A DNA stretch of 64,000 nucleotides. Origin: Geobacillus thermocatenulatus (GTDB lineage Bacteria; Bacillota; Bacilli; Bacillales; Anoxybacillaceae). This document shows positions 35,397 to 45,087 of this stretch, in pieces. A program made the position numbers and the translations under genes. Every line of letters begins with the position of its first letter. Within the stretch, counting starts at the first letter, position 1. The notes below the pieces were generated by a model. It saw nothing but the letters and a program-made list of their open reading frames with translations, was not told the origin of the DNA and made no database searches. The DNA is taken from contig NZ_NEWK01000001.1 of the NCBI RefSeq assembly GCF_002217655.1, forward strand, positions 878,001 through 942,000, written 5' to 3'.

Positions 35397-35606
35397 TTAC
35401 TGTTTAACTGCCTGCTCGAGCGTGGTGAGCATCATGTCTTTTTGCTGTTCATTGGCGTGCGTCCAAATGGCTTCAAAGAGGACGCCGAGGCCGGGCAAAT
35501 ATTTTTCCTCGCCACGCTGGATCGCGTCCTCGATTGTATTTTCGAGCTGTTCTTTCGAGTTGTTGGCGACGTTGTGCATAATGGCTTTCCGCAAGTTCAA
35601 ATCCAT
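35397..35606 (-). CDS. sspI: Small acid-soluble spore protein I
   Basis: 69 residues, [16 protein letters not shown] ... [24 protein letters not shown], closely following B. subtilis SspI. Made in the forespore late in sporulation; its exact role is minor or unknown. Start ATG at 35606 preceded by GAGGTGAG on the reverse strand. Forespore sigma-G control is expected from the family; I could not fix the promoter elements. Confidence 0.93.
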   Translation of the reverse strand: MDLNLRKAIMHNVANNSKEQLENTIEDAIQRGEEKYLPGLGVLFEAIWTHANEQQKDMMLTTLEQAVKQ

Positions 35607-35689
35607 TTGTCTCACCTCGTTGGCCGTATTGTACACCGTTATCGTTTGCCAATGGCGGCGGATTTATACATGGAGCGGCTCTCGTATAT

Positions 35690-35697
35690 GGTATAAT
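35690..35697 (+). promoter_or_regulatory. Extended -10 promoter of the MNT-HEPN gene
   Basis: TGGTATAAT element (hexamer 35692-35697) without a clear -35. Confidence 0.45.
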
Positions 35698-35724
35698 AGA
35701 GGAAAAACTAGACCGAAATGAGTG

Positions 35725-36477
35725 ATGGCGACGATGGACGAGAAACCGCTCTATGGATTGGAACGAACGGTATTTCGCCAACTGCTCCATCTATTTTCCC
35801 GTTATGCTGATGTCATTGAAAAAGTCATTTTGTTCGGCTCAAGAGCACGAGGCGATTACAAGGAAGGATCGGATATCGATTTGGCGATCAAATTTCGAAA
35901 ACTGGGAGGCCCGCTGCACCTCTTGCAATCGGACTTGGATGAACTTCCGATCATTTATCCGATCGATGTTGTTGATTACAATCAAATTCACAACGAACAG
36001 CTAAAAATGAATATTGACCAAGAAGGAAAGACGATTTTTCAAACGAACGAGCACGGGAAGGTGATGGTCACCATGAGCCGGCTGATGGATCGATTTTATG
36101 ATTTCGAACGGGCGCTCTCCAAACTCCGGCAAAGCGCCGCAAGAGACGCCAAAACGGATGACCTTGTTGTCGATGCGACCATTCAACGTTTTGAATTCAC
36201 GTATGAACTAGCATGGAAATGGATGAAGCTTTACTTGGAGCATCAGGGATACGCCGAAGTGACGAGTCCGAGGAAAACGATTCGCGAGGCGTTTCGGGAA
36301 GGGGTGATTCAAGACGGAGAGACATGGCTTCGCATGCTCGAAGACCGCAACCGGACGTCCCATACGTATGACGAAGAAACGGCGATGGACATTTACGAAC
36401 GCATCCGTACACACTATATCCCGCTGTTTGACCGTTTGCTTGACGAAATGAAACAACGGCTTGACTCAGTAACATGA
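35725..36477 (+). CDS. MNT-HEPN fusion: nucleotidyltransferase domain plus HI0074-like helical domain
   Basis: One 250-residue chain that joins parts usually made by two genes. Residues about 25-90 are a minimal nucleotidyltransferase: LFGSRARGDYKEGSDIDLAI with Gly38-Ser39, Asp50 and Asp52, and a likely third acidic residue at Asp81 or Asp84. Residues about 120-245 match the NTase_sub_bind/HEPN helical family (QRFEFTYELAWKWMKLYL, SPRKTIREAFREGVI, MLEDRNRTSHTYDE); R208-x4-H213 fits the HEPN RNase motif. As separate genes such pairs form HepT-MntA type VII toxin-antitoxin systems, where MntA AMPylates the toxin. A fused chain could modify itself. ATG 35734 is an alternative start; the ribosome site is weak. 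It is a single gene between sspI and msrA. Confidence 0.85.
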   Translation: MATMDEKPLYGLERTVFRQLLHLFSRYADVIEKVILFGSRARGDYKEGSDIDLAIKFRKLGGPLHLLQSDLDELPIIYPIDVVDYNQIHNEQLKMNIDQEGKTIFQTNEHGKVMVTMSRLMDRFYDFERALSKLRQSAARDAKTDDLVVDATIQRFEFTYELAWKWMKLYLEHQGYAEVTSPRKTIREAFREGVIQDGETWLRMLEDRNRTSHTYDEETAMDIYERIRTHYIPLFDRLLDEMKQRLDSVT

Positions 36478-36613
36478 GCGGCCGGCGTGCGGAACGGAAT
36501 GAGCCTGGCTTTGTGAAGGAACTTGGCTTTGGTCGTGAAAGATGACAACGGCACACATTTTGCTATAATCATATAATCAAAGGAAGAAACTTGACGCATG
36601 AGGTGACGACACA

Positions 36614-37138
36614 ATGGAAAAAGCGACATTCGCCGGCGGCTGCTTTTGGTGCATGGTGACGCCGTTTGAGGAACTTGACGGCATTTACGGCATCGTCTCC
36701 GGCTATACGGGCGGGCATGTCGAAAACCCGACATACGAGCAAGTGAAAACCGGCACGACCGGCCATTACGAAGCGGTGCAAATCACGTTTGACCCGGACG
36801 TCTTTCCGTATGAGCGGCTGTTGGAGCTGTATTGGTGCCAAATCGATCCGACCGATGACGGCGGCCAGTTTCACGACCGCGGGCCGCAATACCGGACGGC
36901 GATTTTTTACCATAACGAAAGACAGCGCCAGCTCGCCGAACAGTCAAAGCGGGCGCTCGAGGAAAGCGGGCGCTTCTCCAAGCCGATTGTGACGAAAATT
37001 TTGCCGGCGACGACGTTTTACCCGGCGGAAGAGTATCATCAAAACTACCATAAGAAAAATCCGGAGCATTACAAGCAAGACCGCGCCGCGTCCGGACGCG
37101 ACGAGTTTATCGCCAAACATTGGGGGACGAAACGGTGA
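36614..37138 (+). CDS. msrA: Peptide-methionine (S)-S-oxide reductase
   Basis: Repairs methionine S-sulfoxide in proteins. 174 residues; catalytic Cys10 in FAGGCFWC, GYTGGHVENPTYEQV and HYEAVQITFDP are the family core, with QFHDRGPQYRTAIFY after. No MsrB domain is fused. ATG 36614; two TATAAT hexamers (36564 and 36572) upstream could serve as -10. It overlaps the next gene by four bases. Confidence 0.96.
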   Translation: MEKATFAGGCFWCMVTPFEELDGIYGIVSGYTGGHVENPTYEQVKTGTTGHYEAVQITFDPDVFPYERLLELYWCQIDPTDDGGQFHDRGPQYRTAIFYHNERQRQLAEQSKRALEESGRFSKPIVTKILPATTFYPAEEYHQNYHKKNPEHYKQDRAASGRDEFIAKHWGTKR

Positions 37139-37887
37139 AACGGATCGAATCGCCGAAAAATGCGCGCGTCAAACAATGGAAAAAGCTGCTGACCAAAAAA
37201 GGGCGCGATGAGACCGGATTGTTTTTGCTTGAAGGATTCCATCTCGTCGAAGAGGCGATAAAAAGCAACGCGCCGCTTGTTGAGTTAATTGTGGACGAGC
37301 GGACAGCCATCCCGCCCGGCTGGGACGCCAGCGTCCCGGTTGTGATCGTGACCGAAGCGGTGATGAAGACGATCAGCAGCACGGAGACGCCGCAAGGCAT
37401 CGCCGCGGTGTGCCGAAAGCTGCCGGCCGAATTGGAAGGGGTGAAGACCGCTTTGCTCATTGACGCGGTGCAAGACCCGGGCAATCTTGGAACGATGATT
37501 CGCACCGCCGATGCGGCTGGGATCGATGCTGTCATCCTTGGCGAAGGATGCGCCGATTTGTACAATCCGAAGGTCGTGCGGGCGACGCAAGGGTCGCTGT
37601 TTCATCTTCCGGTTGTCAATGGCGATTTGGCGCAATGGATCGCGCGTTTCAAGGAGCAGGGCATTCCGGTGTACGGCACCGCCTTGGAGAAAGCCGTCGA
37701 TTACCGCACCGTTCCGCTATCGTCTTCGTTCGCTTTGCTCGTCGGCAATGAAGGAAGCGGCATCCGTCCCGAACTGCTGGGTCTCACGACCGAGAACGTG
37801 TACATCCCGATTTATGGCCAAGCCGAGTCGCTGAACGTCGCCGTTGCGGCCGGAATTTTGCTTTATTCCTTGCAGGCGGTGCGGTAA
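37135..37887 (+). CDS. ysgA: SPOUT RNA 2'-O-methyltransferase, TrmH family (YsgA-like)
   Basis: Probable 23S rRNA or tRNA ribose methyltransferase. 250 residues: an N-terminal L30e-like substrate domain (ESPKNARVKQWKKLLTKKGR, LFLLEGFHLVEEA) and a C-terminal knotted SPOUT domain with the three motifs DAVQDPGNLGTMIRTADAAG, LVGNEGSGIRPE and SLNVAVAAGILLY. GTG 37135 overlaps the msrA stop (GTGA), with GGGGGA upstream. Just before pheS, as in B. subtilis. The exact nucleotide target is not readable from sequence. Confidence 0.9.
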   Translation: MKRIESPKNARVKQWKKLLTKKGRDETGLFLLEGFHLVEEAIKSNAPLVELIVDERTAIPPGWDASVPVVIVTEAVMKTISSTETPQGIAAVCRKLPAELEGVKTALLIDAVQDPGNLGTMIRTADAAGIDAVILGEGCADLYNPKVVRATQGSLFHLPVVNGDLAQWIARFKEQGIPVYGTALEKAVDYRTVPLSSSFALLVGNEGSGIRPELLGLTTENVYIPIYGQAESLNVAVAAGILLYSLQAVR

Positions 37888-37927
37888 ATAGAAAAGAAAA
37901 TGAATCGGACAAGGGGGACGGAGACGG

Positions 37928-38308
37928 ATGGATGACGAACTGCGGGCATTGTTGAACGCGGTGCTTGAGCCTCTTGATGCTCGAGGAGCCTACATTGAAC
38001 AAATGCGCATGGACATCGCCAAGCTGCAAGAAAGTGTGAAACAACTCGAAGACAAAGTGGACCGCATCCAAAACGATGTCGATACGATGAAACGGGATAT
38101 GGACGCGATGAAAAAAGATATGGTTGCCATGAAAAAGGACATGTTTGGAGTAAAAAAAGATGTTGCGGCGCTCAAGGAAGGGCAAGTGCGGCAGGAAAAG
38201 ATTATGGAGCGCCTTGTCATCCGTTCGATTGAGCAGGAAGCGGAAATCGATGAGCTGCGCAAAGAAATTTCCACCTGCCCTTGCCTTTGCCTGCCTATTT
38301 GCGTATAA
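37928..38308 (+). CDS. Small coiled-coil protein with heptad MKxDM repeats
   Basis: 126 residues, almost entirely predicted coiled coil from about residue 20 to 115. A seven-residue unit, MK(R/K)DM plus two, repeats from residues 54 to 76 at both protein and DNA level (21-bp period). No enzyme motif. The last residues, STCPCLCLPICV, hold four cysteines but are encoded by DNA that is also the pheS promoter, so the tail may be a by-product. GTG-free ATG 37928 behind GGGGGACGGAGACG. I do not recognise a named family. Confidence 0.7.
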   Translation: MDDELRALLNAVLEPLDARGAYIEQMRMDIAKLQESVKQLEDKVDRIQNDVDTMKRDMDAMKKDMVAMKKDMFGVKKDVAALKEGQVRQEKIMERLVIRSIEQEAEIDELRKEISTCPCLCLPICV

Positions 38309-38309
38309 T
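38281..38309 (+). promoter_or_regulatory. Promoter of the pheST leader, inside the preceding gene
   Basis: TTGCCT, 17 bases, TATAAT. The -10 contains the TAA stop codon (38306-38308) of the coiled-coil gene. Confidence 0.75.
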
Positions 38310-38319
38310 GGATAGCGAA

Positions 38320-38584
38320 ATTTCCCATACGGACAACAACGATGACGGAGAAAAGTAGCTTGCTTGTCGCCATCCAGGGAGAAAACGCCGTAGACTGGGA
38401 GCGTTTTTATGGCCGACGCAAGTGAAGTTCACCTCCCGAGTTGGCACCGGGACCATCCCAAAAGGGGATGTAAAGGTGTTCCGGCTTTCGGCCGTTATCG
38501 CAATGAAGCGAACAGCACATTTGTGCTGTTAACAAGGGTGGTACCGCGAGCAACAACTCGTCCCTTACCGGGGGCGGGTTTTTT
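38320..38584 (+). promoter_or_regulatory. T-box riboswitch of pheST
   Basis: T-box AAGGGTGGTACCGCG at 38534-38548, followed by terminator AACTCGTCCC with GGGGGCGGGTT and TTTTTT. Senses uncharged tRNA-Phe. A TTC codon lies in the leader at AAGTTCACC (38423-38431), a possible specifier. Confidence 0.92.
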
Positions 38585-38608
38585 ATTTTGGATAGAGGAG
38601 GGACTCAA

Positions 38609-39643
<1,035 letters not shown>

Positions 39644-39664
39644 CAGAAAAAGGAGGGGTTTTCC

Positions 39665-42079
39665 ATGCTCGTGTCTTACCGTTGGCTGAGCGAGTACGTC
39701 GATTTGACAGGCGTCACCGCTGCGGAACTCGCTGACCGCATCACGAAAAGCGGCATTGAAGTCGAGCGGGTTGAGGCGCTCGACTGCGGGATGAAGGGCG
39801 TCGTCATCGGTCATGTGCTCGAATGCGAGCCGCATCCGAACGCCGATAAACTGCGGAAATGCGTCGTTGACATTGGCGAAGGCGAGCCGGTGCAAATCAT
39901 TTGCGGCGCGCCGAACGTCGCCAAAGGGCAAAAAGTCGCTGTGGCGAAAGTCGGGGCGGTGCTGCCGGGCCATTTCAAAATCAAACGGGCAAAATTGCGC
40001 GGCGAAGAATCGAACGGCATGATTTGTTCGCTCCAAGAGCTTGGCGTCGAGGCGAAAGTTGTGCCGAAAGAATATGCGGACGGCATTTTCGTCTTCCCGA
40101 GCGATGCGCCGATCGGCGCTGATGCGTTGGAATGGCTCGGCTTGCACGATGAAGTGCTCGAGCTCTCGCTAACGCCCAACCGTGCCGACTGTTTAAGCAT
40201 GATCGGCGTCGCCTATGAAGTCGCCGCCATTCTCGGCCGCGATGTCAAACTGCCGGAAGCGGCGGTCAAAGAAACGAACGAAAACGTTCACGACTATATT
40301 TCGGTGCGCGTTGAGGCGCCGGAAGACAACCCGCTGTACGCCGGGCGGATCGTGAAAAACGTCCGGATCGGCCCGTCGCCGCTTTGGATGCAAGCGCGCT
40401 TGATGGCGGCCGGCATTCGCCCGCACAACAACGTCGTCGACATTACGAACTACATTTTGCTTGAGTATGGCCAGCCGCTGCACGCGTTTGACTACGACCG
40501 CCTCGGTTCGAAGGAGATTGTCGTCCGCCGTGCAAAAGCGGGCGAAACGATCATCACCCTTGATGATGTCGAGCGGAAGCTGACGGAAGACCACCTAGTC
40601 ATCACGAATGGCCGCGAGCCGGTCGCCTTAGCCGGCGTGATGGGCGGGGCGAATTCAGAAGTGCGCGATGATACAAAAACCGTGTTCATTGAAGCGGCGT
40701 ACTTTACAAGCCCGGTCATCCGCCAAGCAGTGAAAGACCACGGGCTGCGCAGCGAGGCGAGCACCCGGTTTGAAAAAGGGATCGATCCAGCGCGGACGAA
40801 AGAAGCGCTCGATCGCGCCGCGGCGCTGATGGCGGAATACGCCGGCGGCGAGGTCGTCGGCGGCGTCGTGGAAGCGAGCGTGTGGCGTGAGGAGCCGGTG
40901 GCGGTGGCGGTCACGCTCGAACGCATCAACAGCGTGCTCGGCACGGCGATCACGAAAGAGGAAGCGGCCGCGATTTTGTCAAACTTGCAATTTCCGTTTG
41001 CGGAAAACAATGGAATGTTCACGATCCGCGTCCCGTCGCGCCGACGTGACATTGCGATTGAAGAAGACATCATCGAGGAAGTGGCGCGCCTGTATGGCTA
41101 CGATCGCCTGCCGGCGACGCTGCCGGTGGCGGAGGCGAAACCGGGCGGCCTCACGCCGCAGCAGGCGAAGCGCCGCCGCGTCCGCCGCTATTTGGAAGGG
41201 GCCGGCTTGTTCCAGGCCATCACGTATTCGCTCACGAGCCCGGACAAAGCGGCGCGCTTTGCGCTCGAGACGGCCGAATTGGTCCGCTTGGCGCTGCCGA
41301 TGAGCGAAGAGCGGAGCGTTTTGCGGCAAAGCTTGATTCCGCATCTGCTTGAAGCGGCGAGCTACAACCGCGCCCGTCAAGTCGAAAACATCGCCTTGTA
41401 CGAAATCGGCTCTGTCTACTTGTCCAAAGGAGAAGGCGTCCAACCGGCGGAAAAAGAGCGTCTCGCTGGCGTTCTCACCGGCTTATGGCACGCCCATTTA
41501 TGGCAAGGAGAGAAAAAGGCCGTTGATTTTTACGTTGCCAAAGGGATTTTGGATGGCCTGTTTGACTTGCTTGGACTTGCCGCCCGCATCCAATACAAGC
41601 CGGCCAAGCGCGCCGATTTGCATCCCGGACGGACGGCGGATATCGCGCTTGACGGCAAGGTGATTGGCTTTGTCGGCCAGCTCCATCCGGCCGTGCAAAA
41701 AGAGTACGATTTAAAAGAAACATACGTGTTTGAGCTCGCTTTAACTGATCTGTTGAACGCCGAAAGCGAAGCGATCCGCTATGAGCCGATTCCGCGCTTC
41801 CCGTCCGTCGTGCGCGACATCGCCTTGGTCGTCGACGAAAACGTCGAAGCCGGCGCCCTCAAGCAAGCGATCGAAGAAGCCGGGAAACCGCTTGTCAAAG
41901 ACGTCTCCCTCTTTGACGTCTACAAAGGCGACCGCCTGCCGGACGGGAAAAAATCGCTCGCCTTCTCGCTCCGCTACTACGATCCGGAGCGGACGCTCAC
42001 GGATGAAGAAGTCGCCGCCGTCCACGAGCGGGTGCTCGCCGCAGTCGAGAAACAATTTGGCGCGGTGCTGCGCGGGTAA
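39665..42079 (+). CDS. pheT: Phenylalanyl-tRNA synthetase beta subunit
   Basis: 804 residues: N-terminal tRNA-binding OB fold ([20 protein letters not shown]), B3/B4 editing domain ([29 protein letters not shown]), B5 domain, a catalytic-like class II module without activity, and the C-terminal ferredoxin-fold anticodon-binding domain ([15 protein letters not shown]). Normal length. ATG 39665 with AAGGAGG. Ends at a strong terminator. Confidence 0.97.
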   Translation: MLVSYRWLSEYVDLTGVTAAELADRITKSGIEVERVEALDCGMKGVVIGHVLECEPHPNADKLRKCVVDIGEGEPVQIICGAPNVAKGQKVAVAKVGAVLPGHFKIKRAKLRGEESNGMICSLQELGVEAKVVPKEYADGIFVFPSDAPIGADALEWLGLHDEVLELSLTPNRADCLSMIGVAYEVAAILGRDVKLPEAAVKETNENVHDYISVRVEAPEDNPLYAGRIVKNVRIGPSPLWMQARLMAAGIRPHNNVVDITNYILLEYGQPLHAFDYDRLGSKEIVVRRAKAGETIITLDDVERKLTEDHLVITNGREPVALAGVMGGANSEVRDDTKTVFIEAAYFTSPVIRQAVKDHGLRSEASTRFEKGIDPARTKEALDRAAALMAEYAGGEVVGGVVEASVWREEPVAVAVTLERINSVLGTAITKEEAAAILSNLQFPFAENNGMFTIRVPSRRRDIAIEEDIIEEVARLYGYDRLPATLPVAEAKPGGLTPQQAKRRRVRRYLEGAGLFQAITYSLTSPDKAARFALETAELVRLALPMSEERSVLRQSLIPHLLEAASYNRARQVENIALYEIGSVYLSKGEGVQPAEKERLAGVLTGLWHAHLWQGEKKAVDFYVAKGILDGLFDLLGLAARIQYKPAKRADLHPGRTADIALDGKVIGFVGQLHPAVQKEYDLKETYVFELALTDLLNAESEAIRYEPIPRFPSVVRDIALVVDENVEAGALKQAIEEAGKPLVKDVSLFDVYKGDRLPDGKKSLAFSLRYYDPERTLTDEEVAAVHERVLAAVEKQFGAVLRG

Positions 42080-42083
42080 AACG

Positions 42084-42126
42084 AAAAGCTGTTCCGAAAG
42101 CGATTCGCTTTTGGAACAGCTTTTTT
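42084..42126 (+). terminator. Terminator after pheT
   Basis: AAAAGCTGTTCC pairs with GGAACAGCTTTT, with a second inner AAAGCG/CGCTTT stem and a T-run. Confidence 0.9.
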
Positions 42127-42189
42127 CGTGAGAGGCCGTCTTAAAACGGATTCAGAAAACGAAGGATGCCAACAGAGGCGGGTGTCCTG

Positions 42190-43116
42190 TCAGCCGCGCT
42201 CAGCCATAATGCGCCCGGTTTGCGACACATCGTACCCGCCGAGCGCCTCGAGTTCGGCGCGGAACGAGTCGGAGCGGAGCACGTCCAGCACGGAAGCGAT
42301 GAGCGATTCATTCTCCGGCGTCTGCAGCATGACGACATCATACTGTTCGTTCATCAGCGGAATGAACTCGACGCCGGCCATTCGCGCCACTTTTTCCGTG
42401 CCGATGCCGACATCAGCGAGACCGGCCGCCACCGCGGAGGCGACGCTCAAATGGCTTGTCTCCTCGCGCTCATAGCCGCGAATAGCGGACGGTGACAGTC
42501 CATGCAGGCGCAGCTGTTCATCCAAGAGCACACGCGCCCCCGCTCCTTTTTCCCGGTTGACGATCACGACGTCGCTCCTTCCTAAGTCGCTCCACGTTTG
42601 GATGCCGCGCGGATTGCCTTTTGGCACGTAAAATCCGATTGGCCTGCGCATCAAGTTCACCATGATGTACGCATGGCCTGTCAACAGCTTTTCAACATAG
42701 GGACGGTTGTACTCACCCGTTTGCCCGTCAAACAAATGCACGCTGACGATGTCACATTGCCCTTTGTATAGAGCGATCAATCCGTTGAGGCTGCTCGTAT
42801 AGGTGCGAAGCGATTGATAAGGACCGCCTTTCTCGAGATGGACGCCAAGCAAATCGAGCGCCATATCTTGACCGCTGATGATGATGGGGCGAAAGGCGGT
42901 TTCGGTCGGCCGTGAAACGGTGGAAAAAACGGTGCTTGCCTCCCCTTTTTGCCCGTCGATGTACCGACGAAGATCATCCGCGGTGATCCGCATTTGCCGC
43001 CCGACGCGAAAGACGGACAGCTTCCCTTTTTTCACTAAATCGTACACCGTCAGTTTGGACACTTTTAATAAGGAAGCGATTTCTTCAATCGTGTATGACC
43101 GCGGCTCCGTCATCAT
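42190..43116 (-). CDS. HTH regulator with periplasmic-binding-protein-like domain
   Basis: 308 residues. N-terminal excisionase/MerR-like helix-turn-helix (YTIEEIASLLKVSKLTVYDLVKKGKL, then FRVGRQMRITADDLRRYID, residues about 7-53). The rest is a PBP-like (ModA/HBP) ligand domain: PIIISGQDMALDLLGVHLEK, GLIALYKGQCDIVSVHLFDG, INREKGAGARVLLDEQL-type loop, ADVGIGTEKVARMAGVEFIPL. The domain lacks a signal peptide, so it senses its ligand in the cytosol. Divergent from modA with a 24-bp palindrome between them, it probably regulates modA in response to molybdate or a related oxyanion. Start ATG 43116 (or 43113) behind AAGGAGG on the reverse strand. Confidence 0.87.
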   Translation of the reverse strand: MMTEPRSYTIEEIASLLKVSKLTVYDLVKKGKLSVFRVGRQMRITADDLRRYIDGQKGEASTVFSTVSRPTETAFRPIIISGQDMALDLLGVHLEKGGPYQSLRTYTSSLNGLIALYKGQCDIVSVHLFDGQTGEYNRPYVEKLLTGHAYIMVNLMRRPIGFYVPKGNPRGIQTWSDLGRSDVVIVNREKGAGARVLLDEQLRLHGLSPSAIRGYEREETSHLSVASAVAAGLADVGIGTEKVARMAGVEFIPLMNEQYDVVMLQTPENESLIASVLDVLRSDSFRAELEALGGYDVSQTGRIMAERG

Positions 43117-43179
43117 GCCATCCTCCTTTCTTTCATTGTAGCGCAAAGAGAGCGATGTGAAAAAATTTTTCTTTTCTAA

Positions 43180-43203
43180 CTAATTATCATTATTTATAAT
43201 TAG
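43180..43203. promoter_or_regulatory. 24-bp palindrome between the HTH-PBP regulator and modA
   Basis: CTAATTAT, 8 bases, ATAATTAG: a perfect inverted repeat in an AT-rich divergent intergenic region, the likely operator of the regulator. Confidence 0.6.
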
Positions 43204-43248
43204 ATATCATTACATATAAAACTCTGAATGAGGATAAGGGGGATGTAG

Positions 43249-44040
43249 ATGCGAAAAATGGCATGGCTTGTCGCGGTGGTCTTGTTGTTCGGCTTGTATG
43301 GCTGCGACAGCGGTTCGAAAGAGGGGGCTGGGCAAACGAAATCGGCGGACAAAGTGGAGCTCACCATCTCCGCCGCCGCCAGCCTGCAGGAAGCGTTGGC
43401 AGAAGCGAAAACAGCGTTTGAACGAAAGCACCCGAACATCCGCATCCAATATAATTTTGGCGCGTCGGGCGCCTTGCAAAAACAAATTTCCGAAGGGGCG
43501 CCGGTCGATCTCTTTTTCTCCGCGGCTGCCGAGCCATTTGAGGAACTGAAAAAGGAAGGGCTGATCGATTCCAAACACGAAAACACCGTGCTCGCCAACG
43601 AGCTGGTGCTCATCGTTCCGAAACAAGGAGAAGGGGCGATTCAGTCGCTCGATGGCCTCACCCGCGCCAAACGAGTGGCGATCGGCATCCCCGAGTCGGT
43701 GCCGGCTGGCATGTACGCCAAACAAACGCTCGAAAAGGCGGGACTGTGGGAGCAGGTGAAAGCGAAGCTTGTTTACGCGAAAGACGTTCGTCAAGTGCTG
43801 ACGTACGTGGAAACCGGCAACGTCGACGCCGGGTTTGTGTACCGGACGGACGCGCTCGTGTCGGACAACGTCAAGATCGCCGCCGCCGTGCCAAGCGGCA
43901 TGCACGACCCCATCGTCTATCCGCTTGGTGTTGTCAAGACGAGCAAACATCTCAAGGAGGCGCGGGAGTTGTATGATTATTTGACGAGCGAACAGGCGCT
44001 CCAACTATTCGAACAACACGGGTTCCGACCAAGCCGTTGA
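43249..44040 (+). CDS. modA: Molybdate-binding lipoprotein ModA
   Basis: ABC-transporter solute-binding protein for molybdate/tungstate. 263 residues with a lipoprotein signal ending LYGC (Cys19). ModA fold: LTISAAASLQEALAEAKTAFE, YNFGASGALQKQISEGAPVDLFFSAA, VPAGMYAKQTLEKAGLW, NVDAGFVYRTDAL. ATG 43249 with AAGGGGG. The permease and ATPase genes modB/modC that normally follow are absent: the next genes are fluoride exporters. It must use a transporter encoded elsewhere or be a leftover. Confidence 0.92.
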   Translation: MRKMAWLVAVVLLFGLYGCDSGSKEGAGQTKSADKVELTISAAASLQEALAEAKTAFERKHPNIRIQYNFGASGALQKQISEGAPVDLFFSAAAEPFEELKKEGLIDSKHENTVLANELVLIVPKQGEGAIQSLDGLTRAKRVAIGIPESVPAGMYAKQTLEKAGLWEQVKAKLVYAKDVRQVLTYVETGNVDAGFVYRTDALVSDNVKIAAAVPSGMHDPIVYPLGVVKTSKHLKEARELYDYLTSEQALQLFEQHGFRPSR

Positions 44041-44097
44041 ATCTGCTTCCCATCGGGAGGGGATATATGGTAAAATAAAGGCGATGCCAATCGAATA

Positions 44098-44179
44098 GGC
44101 GATGGAGTTCGCCATAACCGCCGGCTTCCGGCTGATGACTCCTGCTGCAGATGGATGCGGCAGGAGTCTGTTCATTTTT
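44098..44179 (+). promoter_or_regulatory. Fluoride riboswitch (crcB motif)
   Basis: GGCGATGGAGTTCGCCATAACCG (44098 on) and TGATGACTCCT (44133-44143) match the fluoride aptamer, whose loop GGAGT pairs with ACTCC to form the pseudoknot. The expression platform is a terminator, GACTCCTGC (44137-44145) with GCAGGAGTC (44160-44168) and a T-rich tail, which competes with the pseudoknot. Fluoride binding should allow transcription of the two fluC genes. Confidence 0.92.
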
Positions 44180-44196
44180 GGAAGGAGGGGTTCTGA

Positions 44197-44589
44197 TTGA
44201 TCTATCTCGCTGTCGGCGCAGCCGGCATGATCGGCGCGCTTGTCCGCTATGTCGTTGGTCTTGTCGTGCCCGTTGTCTGGTTGGGAGGGGTTCCGCTCGG
44301 AACGCTTTTGGTGAACTGGACAGGCTCGTTTTTGCTCAGCTGGATTACAGTGGTGTTCAACCGCCGCCCGTCTTGGCCGACGTGGCTGAAAACGGCGGCG
44401 ACGACCGGGTTCATCGGTTCGTATACGACGTTTTCGACGCTCAGCGTCGAATGTGTGGAATGGATGGAACAAGGGCGCTTTGGCATGGCGGCCGTGTATA
44501 TCGCTGCCAGTCTGTTTGGCGGTCTAGCCGCCGCATGGGCGGGATATGCCGCCGCCCATCCAAGACGAAAGGAGGAAATGGCAAGATGA
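44197..44589 (+). CDS. crcB1: Fluoride channel subunit FluC/CrcB, first copy
   Basis: Small membrane protein (130 residues, four helices) that exports fluoride. Family motifs: GALVRYVVG, PLGTLLVNWTGSFLLSW and GFIGSYTTFSTLSVE with the Phe-box/TFST residues. TTG 44197 follows GGAAGGAGGGG. It overlaps the second copy by four bases (ATGA). Bacilli often encode two different subunits that may act as a heterodimer. Confidence 0.95.
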   Translation: MIYLAVGAAGMIGALVRYVVGLVVPVVWLGGVPLGTLLVNWTGSFLLSWITVVFNRRPSWPTWLKTAATTGFIGSYTTFSTLSVECVEWMEQGRFGMAAVYIAASLFGGLAAAWAGYAAAHPRRKEEMAR

Positions 44590-44936
44590 TCGCACCGCTA
44601 TTGGTGATGATGGGCGGTTTTTTCGGCGCCATCTGCCGTTATGCCGTCAGCCGCTGGGCGGCTCGGGGTTCGCCGTGTTTTCCCATAGGAACGCTCATTG
44701 TCAACTTGCTGGGGTCCTTTTGGCTCGGCTGGCTCGCCGGAAGCGGCGCCGTCGATGCCGCAAAGCTGCTTGCCGGCACCGGCTTTATGGGGGCGTTCAC
44801 GACGTTTTCGACGTTAAAATGGGAAAGCGTGCAAATGATGCAGCAGCGCCAATGGGCGAAGGTGATCGTTTATTTGGCGGCTACGTATTTGTGTGGCGTG
44901 TGGCTGGCGTGGCTTGGCTATCGCGTGGGGCGGTGA
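44586..44936 (+). CDS. crcB2: Fluoride channel subunit FluC/CrcB, second copy
   Basis: 116 residues, four helices: GAICRYAVSRW, PIGTLIVNLLGSFWLGW, GFMGAFTTFSTLKWE. ATG 44586 overlaps the stop of the first copy, with AAAGGAGG 8 bases upstream inside that gene. Only moderately similar to the first copy, so an old duplication. Confidence 0.95.
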   Translation: MIAPLLVMMGGFFGAICRYAVSRWAARGSPCFPIGTLIVNLLGSFWLGWLAGSGAVDAAKLLAGTGFMGAFTTFSTLKWESVQMMQQRQWAKVIVYLAATYLCGVWLAWLGYRVGR

Positions 44937-45013
44937 TGAGCGGCAATGAAAAATGGACTTGATTTCTTATTTTACTTGTCTTTGGGCAGTCCGCGTGGGT
45001 CAATGGATCAAAA

Positions 45014-45050
45014 CCGTTTCCCCGCAAACGATTTGTTCGCGGGGAAACGG
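45014..45050. terminator. Hairpin between crcB2 and the convergent phosphatase gene
   Basis: CCGTTTCCCCGC pairs perfectly with GCGGGGAAACGG (12 bp). No T-run on either side; it may still act as a weak bidirectional terminator or protect 3' ends. Confidence 0.5.
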
Positions 45051-45087
45051 AGATCGATGAAGGACAACGCCCGAAACACGGATGGCC

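Noticed and set aside
37928-38308. Metal-binding site formed by CPCLCLPIC
   Set aside because: The bases encode the pheST promoter; the cysteines are likely incidental.
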